From NCBI GenBank assembly GCA_023678885.1, contig CM042970.1:288355-352354 (forward strand): a stretch of DNA of 64,000 nt, read 5' to 3'. A program made the translations under genes and the position numbers. This stretch comes from Pogostemon cablin (Eukaryota > Streptophyta > Magnoliopsida > Lamiales > Lamiaceae). The notes beneath the pieces were generated by a model, which saw only the letters and a program-made list of their open reading frames with translations, had not been told where the DNA came from and searched no databases. Position 1 is the first letter of the stretch. Every line of letters begins with the position of its first letter. This document shows positions 1-11,627 of the stretch, piece after piece.

Positions 1-71
1 TCATAAATTTAGGCGAATGCGATTGTGTAGAGTAACATATATACTTCAAAATGAAGACATATATAACATAC

Positions 72-1030
72 TTGGTACCAGCCACGCGGGTATTGACATG
101 TGTTTGATCTTCGGGATAGAGGCGTGCCATTCCAAAATCAGCAATCTTGGGAACCCATTTATCGTCAAGTAAAATATTGCTAGCTTTGATGTCCCGGTGA
201 ATGATGCGACAGTGAGCCTCTTCATGGAGGTAAAGCAAGCCCTTTGCAACGCCTGTTATTATATCGTACCTTCGTTTCCACTCCAGTACTTGTCGTTTAT
301 CACTCTCTAAGAAATTACAGTATGATCACTACTGTCAAAACACTACACTACACTACACTACACTACACTTAGTTTCTTATTTCATAAACTCCACTAATTT
401 CACAATAAACCTAGATAGATATAGTCAATTAATATCTTTGTAATAGCTAGCTAGAGAAAGAAGAACATACTGAACAAAATCTTGTCGAGGCTCTCGTTAG
501 CAACATACTGATAAACAAGCAGCTTTTCTGCGCCGTGCGCACAATAACCCAAGAGATGCACAACGTTCCTGTGCTGCACACGCGCCAGCAGCTTTGACTC
601 ACTTTGGAACTCCTTCTTCCCCTGTGTTGAGCTCTGCGATAGTTTCTTCACCGCCACTTGTCGCCCATCATCCAATTTTCCCTGCCCCCAAAACCAAATT
701 AATCAAATCAAATAGTAGTAATAGAGTAGTAACCCCTCAACAACAACAACCAAAGATACATACCTTGTAAACAGGACCAAAGCCCCCTTCCCCCAGCTTC
801 AGACTGGAGTCAAAATTATTGGTTGCTCTAACCAGGGTTTCAAAAGAAAACTCCTTCTGTTCTTGTGCCGCTAGTTTCTCCAAGTCCACTTCGTTTTGAT
901 CTTCTATCAATAATACGACCATCAGAATTATAAACATTTATCAAACACTAACAAGATGAGATCGAATCGAATCACCTTTACTCGATTTGGATGCGAAGAT
1001 ACTTTTGAAAAAGCTTTTGGATTTGGTCAT
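72..1030 (-). CDS. CRK43-like receptor-like cytoplasmic protein kinase, 5' part only (cut by window edge)
   Basis: Ser/Thr protein kinase; four exons are visible: 1030-976, 903-764, 681-471 and 306-72. Each is bounded by GT/AG and the phases join. The short N-terminus (MTKSKSFFKSIF) has no signal peptide, ectodomain or membrane segment, so this is a cytoplasmic form despite its similarity to cysteine-rich receptor kinases. Motifs in order: glycine loop GEGGFGPVYK at the end of exon 2, ATP-binding lysine in VAVKKL in exon 3, catalytic HRDIKASN and DFG in exon 4, then the activation segment to RVAGT. The last visible donor is GT at 71-70; the remaining kinase lobe lies left of position 1. N-terminus and kinase core resemble Arabidopsis At1g70740 as I remember it. 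The start is the only ATG upstream of exon 1 in frame. No break is seen in the visible part. Confidence 0.88.
341..368. repeat. (CACTA)n microsatellite in kinase intron 3
   Basis: Five tandem CACTA units and a degraded sixth, within the intron between kinase exons 3 and 4. It is a simple repeat; CACTA here is not the terminus of a CACTA transposon. Confidence 0.8.
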
Positions 1031-1253
1031 CTCATAAATTTTACTACCATTTCACCAACTGTAAATCAATCATCCATGTGGATGTAGTCCTCCTCCTGCG
1101 CTGGGAAAGAAAGAAAATTCCAAACGGAATTTCGCGTTCACCTGTAATTGAAATTTTACTCACACGTACCTACTACCTATTTATCTATGTTGTTCTTGCA
1201 CAGCAACAACATCACCACGGGAAGGATGGAATTTTCATTGACATGCTATTGCT

Positions 1254-1749
1254 AGGGATGTAACCAAAGGTCCCAACCAAGCTATTCCTGATTTATTTGG
1301 GTCTTGTTCGATAAAATGTTCGATCGAATTCATTTGTTAAGTTAAATGAGTCGAGGCCGGACTCGAATAACTTATTTGGTCGAACTAGAACCTACTAGCA
1401 TGTGGTTTGAAAGTTTGAGAACCTTTTCGTTAACGAGCTCGCAAATCTGCTCATTAAACCAATTCACGAACATGTTCATTAAGAGACTCGCATTCATGTT
1501 AGAACCTTATATAGACGAGCTCTAGAAAGCTCGAACTCGAGCTCTAACAAACTCAAGCTTGAACATAAATTATTAATAAAGAATTTTTATCGAGTCGAAC
1601 TCGAACTATTCGTGAACTCATCATTTTTCGAACGAGTCGAGCTCGAGCCTAAATATCAATAATTGAATCGACATCAAGCAGGGCAAAATATAAACGAGCC
1701 GAACTCAAGCTTGATGATATTCGGTGTGCTTCAGTTCGATTACATCCCT
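1254..1749. mobile_element. hAT-like MITE, GAGCTCGA-rich
   Basis: A 496-bp block, visibly richer in G+C than its surroundings, filled with irregular repeats of GAGCTCGAACTC-like words. It begins AGGGATGTAA and ends TTACATCCCT, a perfect 10-bp terminal inverted repeat. No coding capacity. The 8-bp flanks match poorly, so the target duplication is unproven; assignment to hAT rests on the style of the ends. Confidence 0.55.
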
Positions 1750-2724
1750 TACTTTTATTTTAGCAAAATTTATTTTATTAATCAAATTAATTCATTGATT
1801 TTTCTTTTTTATTTGGTATTTTAACTTTTAATATTTTTAAATTTAAATAAAGTGTAAATATGTCATTTATTAAGTGAAACTAAAGTGTCTTTCTGACAAA
1901 ATATTCATTGTACATTTATTCATCTTAACTTGAAACAAATTAAAATAGCAAAACGTAACCTGCTAGGGACAGAAGAAATAGTTCATTATCTAAGGAGTAT
2001 TATTTCATATACTAAATAATAATTTTGGTAAATTTAGGGTGTAATATAAAATAAGTTCATAGAGTACTAATTCTATTTTGAACTTATTAGATAAATGCAT
2101 GATTTTATTTTATTGGTGAGAAAGAGTGTTGTGAATATAAAGAGAGAGAGTGTGTGTGTTTTATGAGAAGAAAACAATATTGTTTAGTTAAAACTCATAT
2201 ATTTAATTTTTTTTTTCTTTTTCAAAGTTAAGATTATGTATTCTTTATTATAATTGAGTTTTAGTAAAATTAGATTACATAAATCCTACGTACTTTCTTA
2301 AATATATTACCCTATATCTCTTACATATCAATTTGATATTAAATTAAAATCTACCTTAGTTAAAAATTCCAGAACAAATATAATTTAACATTAGATTAAT
2401 TAAATCAAACTAATCCTAAATTCAGATTTATTACTTAAGTTCCTAACGAGATTGTTAATGAACTTACTATATGAACAGTAAACAAGTCTGTTCATGAATT
2501 TTGATAGATGAGTTGTACATATAATATTTGGATGAAGTGACGAATTCGTCCGTACTCTTGAATTTTGTTCGTCTGTAAAACTAACTTAAAAATATCAATT
2601 TTTCATTTTTTAATTCAAATTCACATTTACTGTTTGCATGAATATTAATAAAAATAATTTTGACTTAGTTTTGAGGTTAATTTAATATTTTAGGATAATA
2701 ATAAATTGTAAAGTATGTTATGTA
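1750..2724. other. AT-rich intergenic DNA, nothing recognised
   Basis: Strongly AT-rich sequence with short GA/GT runs near 2140-2160. No conserved reading frame, RNA or repeat boundary is seen. Confidence 0.7.
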
Positions 2725-2940
2725 CTCCCTCCGTCCCGCCCAATTAGCAATATTTTACTATATTGAGTGTTTCGTCCAAATTTCATTATTTTCCTCTTTT
2801 AGTAAAAATGGTTCATCAATAGTCCACCAATATCTATCACATTTCTCTAATACACCTATCTACTTTATATAATAAAATAATAATACTCCTGAATTTACGT
2901 GTAAAAAATAAATTATACACTTTGACCGAGACAGAGAGAG
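2725..2940. mobile_element. Stowaway-like MITE (216 bp)
   Basis: Begins CTCCCTCCGTCCCG and ends in the imperfect inverse CGAGACAGAGAGAG, flanked by TA on both sides (2723-2724, 2941-2942). Ends and TA target are typical of Tc1/mariner Stowaway MITEs. No coding capacity. Confidence 0.85.
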
Positions 2941-3183
2941 TATACTAAAAGAAATGATAATTTTGAAATTAAATGTGTTGGGCTGATATTAGTTAAGTAT
3001 AATTTTCTTTTATGGATGTGTTGTGCTAATATTACTGTTTATTTACACCTTTACATAAATAGTTGATTTTATGTGTATAATTTTCTTTTATATTTGTATT
3101 ACATACTCCACATCTCATACCATCCTTCACAATTTCTTTATTCGTTTGTCCCACACTACCTTTCACACTTCAAAAAAGAAATA

Positions 3184-3465
3184 CTCCATCCGTTCGCTTC
3201 TAAGGGTTCCATTTCCCTCTAATAAAGTTGGAACCCTTGAAAGCGGACGGAAAGAGTATCATTTTATTCAATAATCTCAAAAGTTACTTTAATTTCAAAT
3301 TCACCACTCATTTTTTACATACATATTACATATCAATACTTTATACATTTTTATTACTTAAAAATACTACAATACCTTTTAAAGTCAACAAAATTAATCA
3401 AAAAGTGCAACTATTCTTAAATAATGTGTACAATAAACGGGAAGATTGATCCAGAAAGGAGGGAA
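3184..3465. mobile_element. Stowaway-like MITE, same family as 57914-58196
   Basis: A 282-bp element flanked by TA (3182-3183, 3466-3467), starting CTCCATCCGTTCG and ending AGGAGGGAA. An extra inverted pair at the left (3184-3212 against about 3229-3257) makes a strong hairpin. The interior, with CTCAAAAGTTACTTTAATTT, matches a 283-bp element at 57914-58196, so both are one family. Confidence 0.75.
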
Positions 3466-4263
3466 TATATTTTTTAATTTGAAATTATAAGATTTTTTTG
3501 ATCATTTTATGTGTGTCTGTGTTTTTAAAAACTATAGCCAAAACAAACATAACCTAAAATAATGTTTGTATCATGTGAGCAACGGTAGAAAGTGTAGTAA
3601 TAGGGGTGGAGAGATTAGTTAGAAACTTAGAATAAAGGTTTTAGTTGGGTAAGCAGACGAAAGCGTCAATAGCTGAGTGCGAGACATTTTCAAACGACCT
3701 CTTTTCAGTAATTGATTCATAAATAATTCTCCTGTCTAATATTTTTCTTCTTCAGAAGAAGAAACCCCATTCACACAACAATGAACAAATGGACAATGCA
3801 GGTTGAGATAGACTTTTTATAATCAAACCATATATCCATCATTAATTATCTATAAACCTCTGAAGGAAAAAATAATACTAAAGAGGAGGAAAATCTCACA
3901 ATCTTAAACTGATGCCAATCAGCTCAAATCCCATTACAAGTTCATTCCAACACATTCCATGTTGCCGGTGATAGAATGAGGAACACCAAATAAACCCATC
4001 AACATATCATATCCATTCTAATACATCTCCAGAGTGTTGAACAAACACTTCTACACAACATGAATATGAATCAAATCCAATTTTCTCTGTGGGCGAATAA
4101 TGATGCAACATCGAAATTAATTACATTCTGTGCATGTGAGAATTGTCACTATTAACTTCCAATTGTAGGTGTGTCCCATTTGTGCAGCAAACTTGGGGAG
4201 AGATGCACTTGGTCATTTCATGGCGCAGCACGCGCATTCTATAACTTTTTTCTTTTTTTTTAA
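3466..4263. other. Downstream flank and probable 3' UTR of the clathrin assembly gene
   Basis: AT-rich DNA between the MITE and the stop codon of the minus-strand ANTH gene. The part nearest 4263 probably contains its 3' UTR. No other gene or repeat is recognised. Confidence 0.5.
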
Positions 4264-4698
4264 TTACAAAAGGCTAGTATTCCCAAATGGATTGTTTGTT
4301 TGTAGTTGAGCAGCTGATGCAACAGGAAATGCCCCAAACCCGGTGTCGATGAATGGATTTTGGGGGCCCATCAGTAAATGATGATGCTGTTGCTGTTGGG
4401 TCTGTTGATAAACAGGCTGAAACGGATAGAATGGATTGAGTTGATTTTGAGGCAGTGCACCGATTGGAACCCCTGGAGGCATATGCATGGTGTTCGACAT
4501 AGCAAAAGGATCACCAACTTCAAATGGATTAGGAGGTGCAGGTGCCCCATATACTGGCCGGTGGGATGCTCTATACGCGCCTTCATCATATAAACTGTCA
4601 AGGGTAAGTAAATCCAGTCCACCCACCTGCCAACAATTCATCAACAAAGCAAAATTTGGTACACCTATGTTGTAAATTCATCATAAAAACAAACACTG

Positions 4699-4732
<34 letters not shown>

Positions 4733-7700
4733 GCACGAGGCTAAACATTAAAAAAGCTAGAGGAGAGAGCCAGAGGAGAGGCATGCAAGATTCTTGAAGC
4801 TAGCACAAGGACTTACCAATTTCCTTTCCTGAACTGGTGATACGTTCGAGCTTGGAGTGGTAACTAAGGCCAGTTCCCATCCAGTAGGATCAAAATCTTT
4901 TGCTCGAGAAAAATCAGAGTCAAGTGGTGTCGTGCCTGCAGACAAAAGATAATAACGTTATATAAAAGCGTGATAGATAAAAAAGTAGATAGAAATTCTG
5001 ACCTGATGGAACTAAGGCTAGAGCCAACGCATTGCTTTCCTCAATGGCAAATGCATCTTGTGTGGTCTCATTCAGCCCCTGAAATTATTTCAATTTACAT
5101 ACAAAAACACTGAATGAGTTAAATTAGAAAATGCATATGCCCAAATAACATCGATAAGAGAACCACAGGCATAGAGAAACTTTACCAGTAGATCATCTGT
5201 GTCCAAAATGTTTACAGGAGGTGGAGAAACTGCCGCATCAGCAGTTGAGATGGAAGTTACATTGGAAGGCTGTGGTATAGCTTCCTCCTCTACCACTTTT
5301 GCATCTTCTGATGGTGAAGGAACATCATCATGTTTATATGTCAGCAACAGCCTTTCTGGGTATTCCTATAAAGTATAAAACAGCAAGATTTTTCACGATT
5401 ACTAAATTTTTAGGAGGCAAAAATGGTTGTGACAAAAATTGCATAGGAAGGAAAAAAAATTTGCAAGAGGACAAGAATACTAACCAAGGCCACAGTTGGA
5501 ACAGAAACTTTCCTGGGAGCCTCTCTTATGTACTCTTCCATGGTTACAACAAACGACTGTGGGGGCTGGGAAACAAGTAAAATCCAATTATGTCATCTGG
5601 GACTTCCAAACAGATAAATCCAAAGCTTGTCCAGAGTGTTTACCTCTCTCAACACTGGGAATTGGAAATTTCTAGCGAGTTCAAGTCCTCTACAGATTTC
5701 ATAGAAATCAGAAAGGCTAGCAGCCTTCAATAAAAGGAAAGCATGTGACACAGGAGAAAGAAAATCGAACTCCATTAAAGTGTTATCGCAATATAAGAAT
5801 CCCAAAATGAAAAACAATGAATATTGAGCCCTGAATAAAATTAACCCACCTGCTGCCCAGCTCTTCTATATATATCTAGGGCTTTGATGGCTTCATGTCT
5901 TGGCATCTCGAAAAACTAAGGGCAAATTCAGGATATTACTAGGTGTTTTTTTTTAATAAATAATTTATCAATTAAAAAATATGGAACATTAGAATAATAA
6001 TCATATTACCTTGTCAACAAGATTGATTATCCCATCATTTATGGCGCAATATATTTTAAAACTCTCTTTGAGCACCTGAAACATTCACACATGAAGTTTC
6101 AAAAGATTAAGCGATAATAAAAAATAAAAAATAAATCCTAAAACAACAAAGCTGTAGAGAAATTAAAATTTAAAAAATTGAAAAGAATTTCAATCATTGT
6201 TTCCCTTCTTTCATTCACAGAGGAGAGCACCAAAGGGTGATTTAGAAAAGGTCCACCCTGCTCTAACTTGCACCCAACCAGTCCCATCTTCACCAAGCAT
6301 TTATTATTATTTTTTAACTAATTAAATTATATTTTAAATAAAAACTGTGTCCATCCAAACATGATTTGATAATGGAAGGTAAAGTGGGAAATCACATACC
6401 AAAGCGAGGGAATACTGAATTAGATAATTTCCCACAGCCGCTCCTTCTGGCTGCAAACCCAACAATAATAATTTAATGGTAGTTTTAAGTGACCGGTATT
6501 GAGAAAATTATAACTTCATATATTGATCAGAAACCAGATTGCTTATACCAAATAATAATAGTCATTATGATCAATAGATTACCCGACATCCAATAAGACG
6601 ATATAACAGCTGCTGCAATGCAGGCAACTGATCTAACAGTTCTTCGCTGTTCAAGTCTCTAGTTCTACTATAACCCTGAAAACAAATTTATGAATATATC
6701 TCAATTCATAAGGTATTAACACTACAAAATTTAACTCGATAATACAGAACTAAGCATTCCGTTTCACATGAATCAAATCCAAACAATACTATTAACATAA
6801 TGCTAAAGGTCACTCGGGGATTAGATCCTATGCCTCAGAAATCTTATCATCCATGTAAGAGAGGACAACATAATTCTTTTGGAAGTCAAAAATAATAAAC
6901 TCTAATGCTATTGAACTTCAAAGTGACCAGCATGATTGACTGGTCGTCAAACAATCAGGACCTTCAGTAACCAGAGATGTAAAAGGAATCATGTTACAGG
7001 ATATTCCGACAAGAATATATAGATTTAATGTTAAGATGAACTTAACAAATTTAGTATAGACTACAAATTGCAGACAAATATTATAGGTTAAAAAGAATAT
7101 GCAAGTGAAATACAGAGATGATAATTAATTATTAAATACATATACATAAAACTAAAAATATACCTTATCTTGTCCTTGTGCAGGTCTAGGAAGTCGCTCA
7201 GCTTCAATATCATACCTCAGAATCCTAAAGCATTCCAGGCGTTCTTCCAAAAACAATGCATATGTCCTTGCCCAAGCAGAGCAATCCCAAGCTGCAGAAG
7301 AGAACAACCATGCATTTATATAGTCTAAAAGGACTGTTGTTTTCTTGCTCTACGCTTTATTATGCATTTGTAACTGTAAGAGGTAATTTTATGAAGAATA
7401 AATACAAGACTACCTTAACAAAAAAAAAAAAAAAAAAAAAACTACTTACAAATGGGACTTGAATCATCCTTGAAATTAGACATTTGGAGGACACGGCACC
7501 TCTGTTGGAAATTCAAGAGTTCCTCTTTAAATATGGGATCGCCTTCTCTAAGAGTTCTATGAATTACAATTAGTGTCTTTAACGCAACCTGTTGAAATTA
7601 AGATAGAAGCCATGAATAGACATATTATCACATGAGGGGTCCAATTTGTCCCTTGATGATTTCGGATGCTTCATAATAAAATCTGAAAGAGAATTGGTGA

Positions 7701-10080
7701 TGCATAAAATAATCCAAATAAATACAAAGAGAGGATTGCGCCTCAGGAAATTTTCTGAATTCCGTAAATTATTCAGTATTTTCATGTTGCAAATATATTG
7801 AAAGAAAAAGAAATCGAGAACTAGCACTACAAAGGTGCATACACATATCCGAACTGTAGATGTAACTGATACACTAATACAACGACATTTCGTCTATGAC
7901 CACAATTTTTTTACCCTAAAATCAATTAATGGCATAGTTGTTATAGGCAAGAGACGCACAGAATCACAAGGACCCTGGGATGAGAGGCGCACATCTATTG
8001 TAGAAAGTGCCCTAATATGGTTCTACAACATATATACACAAGTATATCCTACTTACAACATAAATACCTAACTAAACAAGGGTAAAAAATACATAACATC
8101 ACATAATGATACATAATAACTCATAAATAACATGAGCAAGTCAATAAAACAATGTCTTCAAGTTTAACAAAGTTATCAAGTTTCAAATGATTAGCTACTA
8201 GCAAACTAATCAATTATCATCCTCATCCTCCACTTCTTTCTCCTCCTTCTCAATTTGATGATCATTTACATTGAATTTTTCCACTTCGTCCCCTTCACAT
8301 TCAAAATCAATTTCAATATCTTCATCTATAAGTTTTAATGATGAGCCTTTAACACTCTTTCCTTTGTCCATTTGATTTTTCCCTTTAGTACTTGGAGAGG
8401 GTACTGGGTACCCTACTTGTGCTTCGTTTCTCTCTTGTACTTTATTTTGAAAACGTGAAAACCTTAACCATAATTGGCTAATTCAATACTAGATATGAAT
8501 AATAAAAGTCAATTTCCGCCCAAATAAGAGGTAAGAAATGCAATTAACTTATTAATTAAAATCAAGTAAAAATTTTAAAATAATACCAAAACTAAAGGAT
8601 AATGGATATGTATTGGAGTCGCGCCTCTTGAGATCGAAAAAGGCATATAGAGGTGACCGCCTATTGTACATCGCCTCAAATGAAAAAAAACTGGGAAAAA
8701 AGGCACAAGGGCTAAACCTCTGAGCCTCCACGTCTCAGGTGTGCTTCTAACAACTATGATTAATGACGGTCAGATTTCAAAATTACAATGCTAATGATAC
8801 AAACAACAAACTGAATATGACAAACACACAGGCTGCATGAAATAGTACTGCAGGGAATAAGAGAAAATACAGCTTATGAATAGAGGAACAACACATAAAA
8901 GAGTGACTGATACATAAACATCACACATAATGATCATATTAAGTTCTTAGCAAAAATCAATTTCAAATATAGTAAAAAAATCAGATTAAAGGACAAAAAG
9001 TTAAATAAAATGAGCATTAAAGTGAAGCAACATAACATCCATACAGTCCAGTTGTGTGTCTTTGCCAATCGCCTTGCAAGAGCATTTATGCAGTATGCAA
9101 CATCTACCCGAGGTCGCACTATCGATGTGGCAACCATAATTTCTGCAAGAAGCCTCCGCATATTAATAACGCAACTGCCTGAGCATTCATTAAGTTCTTA
9201 AACTAAAAACAGATTAGCTTCCCCTTGCAGGCAAATTAGAATGCTAATCGTACTTACTTTAAGATACTGAAATTCATCTTTGAAAGCAAATTTTACACTA
9301 CATCTCCAAATATTACAGACCAATGGCAAAAGCACATAAGTTTTCCATATGGAACATCAAATGGAAAGCTTCAGATAATAATGAAAAATACAGCCTAGGA
9401 AACCTTACACATTCTCTTGAAACAAATAAAAATCAGTCCTGGCACTCCCTCACCCTTTTACACTATCCAATTTGTACACTCTAACGGGCAATCAATAATC
9501 CCAAGTCTCATAATATTCATACATTCACTTCATGTAAGAAAATAACTTTCACGAATACAGAAAACTGAAGAATGTACATAACATAAAAATGAACGGATCT
9601 GCAACATGAATAATAGACGGATAAGTGAAAGAAATATCTCACTTCGGAGGTGTCTCTCTTTGGGTGGTTGCTCCACATGATTGGTAGCCTTGACGATAGC
9701 CACATCCACATCCTAATTTTAGACAACCCAAAAATAAAAAACAATGTTTTTTTAAGAGAAGCAAAACGAAAAACCTACGCACTAAACCACGGTATCCGCA
9801 CACATAAAAATTGTCGATTACCACAGTATTACCAACAATGAAATAAATCCAACACGCACTCACGCACATATCTGAAATCCAAAATCCATAATCGAATTAT
9901 CTATACAATGTCTGTTATTCTTAAGTTGAAAATTTAAGCTCCCACACATCACAGGAAAACCTTTAGCAGATAGGTTGATGAATGGAATGAGACCTTGAAA
10001 TCGGAATTGACATGGGCAAGACCGACTTTAGTGTGGTCTTTAAGAGCGCCATATGCTTTTCTCCATGTCTGAAGTGTCAT
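4264..10080 (-). CDS. ANTH-domain clathrin assembly protein (AP180/CALM family, At2g01600/At1g14910-like)
   Basis: Phosphoinositide-binding clathrin adaptor that drives clathrin cage assembly and R-SNARE sorting at plasma membrane and TGN. Fifteen exons: 10080-9994, 9712-9643, 9142-9045, 7588-7450, 7291-7164, 6675-6583, 6450-6400, 6075-6010, 5915-5850, 5724-5644, 5565-5485, 5365-5186, 5078-5003, 4935-4817 and 4626-4264. They sum to 1698 nt (565 aa), about the family length, with phases that join throughout. The ANTH domain begins TLQTWRKAYGALKD and includes HNWTVALKTLIVIHR and ARTYALFLEERLECF. The C-terminal tail is acidic then Gln/Pro-rich with several NPF motifs (EH-domain ligands), ending NPFGNTSLL. 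I chose the ATG at 10080 because it starts the ANTH domain; an in-frame ATG at 10131 would add 17 residues. CRR3 lies next to it, as for At2g01590/At2g01600 in Arabidopsis. It looks intact. Confidence 0.92.
4699..4732. repeat. (CT)n-(AT)n compound microsatellite
   Basis: About ten CT units followed by six AT units, in the last intron of the clathrin assembly gene (between 4626 and 4817). Confidence 0.8.
7933..8758. mobile_element. hAT-like MITE, CATAGTTGTTA family, copy 1
   Basis: An 826-bp element in intron 3 of the clathrin assembly gene. It starts CATAGTTGTTATAGG and ends CTTCTAACAACTATG (perfect 11-bp TIR). Flanks are attaatgg (7925-7932) and attaatga (8759-8766), an 8-bp target duplication with one mismatch, as expected for hAT. 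The interior has an acidic-codon-like GA-rich stretch near 8220-8330 but no open frame. Related to 28202-28904. Confidence 0.85.
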
Positions 10081-10851
10081 TTCCCTCCCGATCGCCTCTA
10101 GTTTCTCTTGTCTTCCTTCCTTAAGCTTCAATTAAACCCAAGATTCGAAGTCTCTTGTACAATCCTTTTTCTTTTCTTGATTCTTGAATTCTTTTTTGCT
10201 GTTGTTGGTTGCGGAGAGACGAGGAGACGAAATGAGTTGTTTCTGAACGTAAAAATGGGAAATGGGCTGTATTTTTTCTGTAAGGAAGAATGGATTTTTA
10301 TGCCTTTGATTATTTTGTGGTGGCTTTTGGCGGCACCTCCATCACGATGAATGACCCCCCTCACATGGTCTCTATTTTTCCCGTTTTTATTAGACTTTTC
10401 CGTTAATATTTATTTATGTATTCCATCAAAACTCTAGATATCGCCATTTGGCTTTAATTGACTGGTAAATAAAATTATAAAATAAATAATACCAAGTCCA
10501 AGGAAATATTCGTGATGAAATAGTAGTCTAGTCCTGTGAAAATATACATGTTCGTTTATAGCTTTATAGATCATTTAGAAATTTTAGACTGTATTTAACA
10601 AGCATGAAGTTGACTTGGGCCTATATAATAAAAGGTGAATAATAATTAAATTGTGTCCAAGTATATAAGTAAGAGATACAACAATCTAATTCCTTTGGTG
10701 TGGAACTAGAATGTGTATCTTATTCCAGTAATTGTGAAGGGCTGCTGTGTGAACAAATAATTGTTTGTCTTTGTCAATCAACATATATAGGATGGCTTTA
10801 ACTAAATTACATTACGATTACAGAGTGGTAAAGGAATATTAATTGGAAAGA
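10081..10851. other. Upstream region of the clathrin assembly gene and downstream region of CRR3
   Basis: The part next to 10081 should hold the ANTH gene's 5' UTR and promoter; the part next to 10851 the CRR3 3' UTR. Overlapping open frames on both strands at 10108-10364 show no recognisable protein. Confidence 0.5.
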
Positions 10852-11319
10852 TTAAAAAAGATTGAAAGTGAAGATAAGAAGTGATTGGAGCAGAAAGTGA
10901 AGAAATGGGGTGTTAACGGGGAGGTGGAGGATGCCAGAGGCGAGGAGAAAGGCAGAGATCCAGAGCGGGATGATCCACAGAAACAGAATCATCAGAATTT
11001 GTTTGGCAACGGAGCGAGAGGCGGTCTCCGTGTGGTATACCAGCCATTCCCCACTCTCTCTCAGCTTCTTCTCCACACTTTCTTCATTCTTCCCCACCAC
11101 ATAATCCACCAAACCTGCCTTCTCATTCTCTTCAATACTATCTCTCTCCCGAAACATGCCAGCACCAATCGCCCGTTCTATTTCGATAACACGAGCCTGC
11201 TGTTGCCGCTTATATTCAGCTCTGCTGTTGGGTTTGAGTTGGGGATGATCATGAGAAGATGAAGGAGAAGAAGCCACAATCAGTGGTCTGCCAATGGAGA
11301 TGCAGTTTAGGATAGCCAT
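10852..11319 (-). CDS. CRR3: CRR3-like chloroplast NDH-complex protein
   Basis: Small nuclear-encoded protein needed for accumulation of the chloroplast NAD(P)H dehydrogenase-like (NDH) complex in cyclic electron flow. Single exon, 155 aa from the first in-frame ATG at 11319; the open frame extends upstream only through a GTG. The N-terminus (MAILNCISIGRPLIVASS) is Ser-rich and poor in acidic residues, like a transit peptide. A conserved core follows, with EIERAIGAGMFRERD and ESGEWLVYHTE, then a hydrophobic membrane segment (ILMILFLWIIPLWISAFLLA) and an LP-rich tail. This order matches CRR3 (At2g01590) as I remember it. It follows the ANTH gene on the same strand, as in Arabidopsis. It looks intact. 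Assignment is by recall of short motifs, so a search should confirm it. Confidence 0.75.
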   Translation of the reverse strand: MAILNCISIGRPLIVASSPSSSHDHPQLKPNSRAEYKRQQQARVIEIERAIGAGMFRERDSIEENEKAGLVDYVVGKNEESVEKKLRESGEWLVYHTETASRSVAKQILMILFLWIIPLWISAFLLASGILHLPVNTPFLHFLLQSLLIFTFNLF

Positions 11320-11627
11320 TTCGCTAACTACCACTCATACATGAAATGAAATAAGTATAATACTATATCTTTTTTTTTTTTAAATGGTAGTGTACAATTC
11401 TGATGATGGAGAGAGAATAACGGGAAGGAAATATCCAACCCAGATGGTGATGGTTCAAATGAATATCAATTATTTGCACTCACAGTCATATGTATAGATC
11501 CTAGCTTCTCGCTTTTAACTATGATGTCAACACTTGTTCCTAACCGCAAAGCAAAGCAAATTAACACCCCACTATATAGTGTAGTGTAGTGTAGGCAAAC
11601 ACAGGACAACTTCACCAAATATATGTA

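Noticed and set aside
341..368. CACTA repeats as a CACTA (En/Spm) transposon end
   Set aside because: Simple tandem array with no inverted partner or 3-bp duplication.
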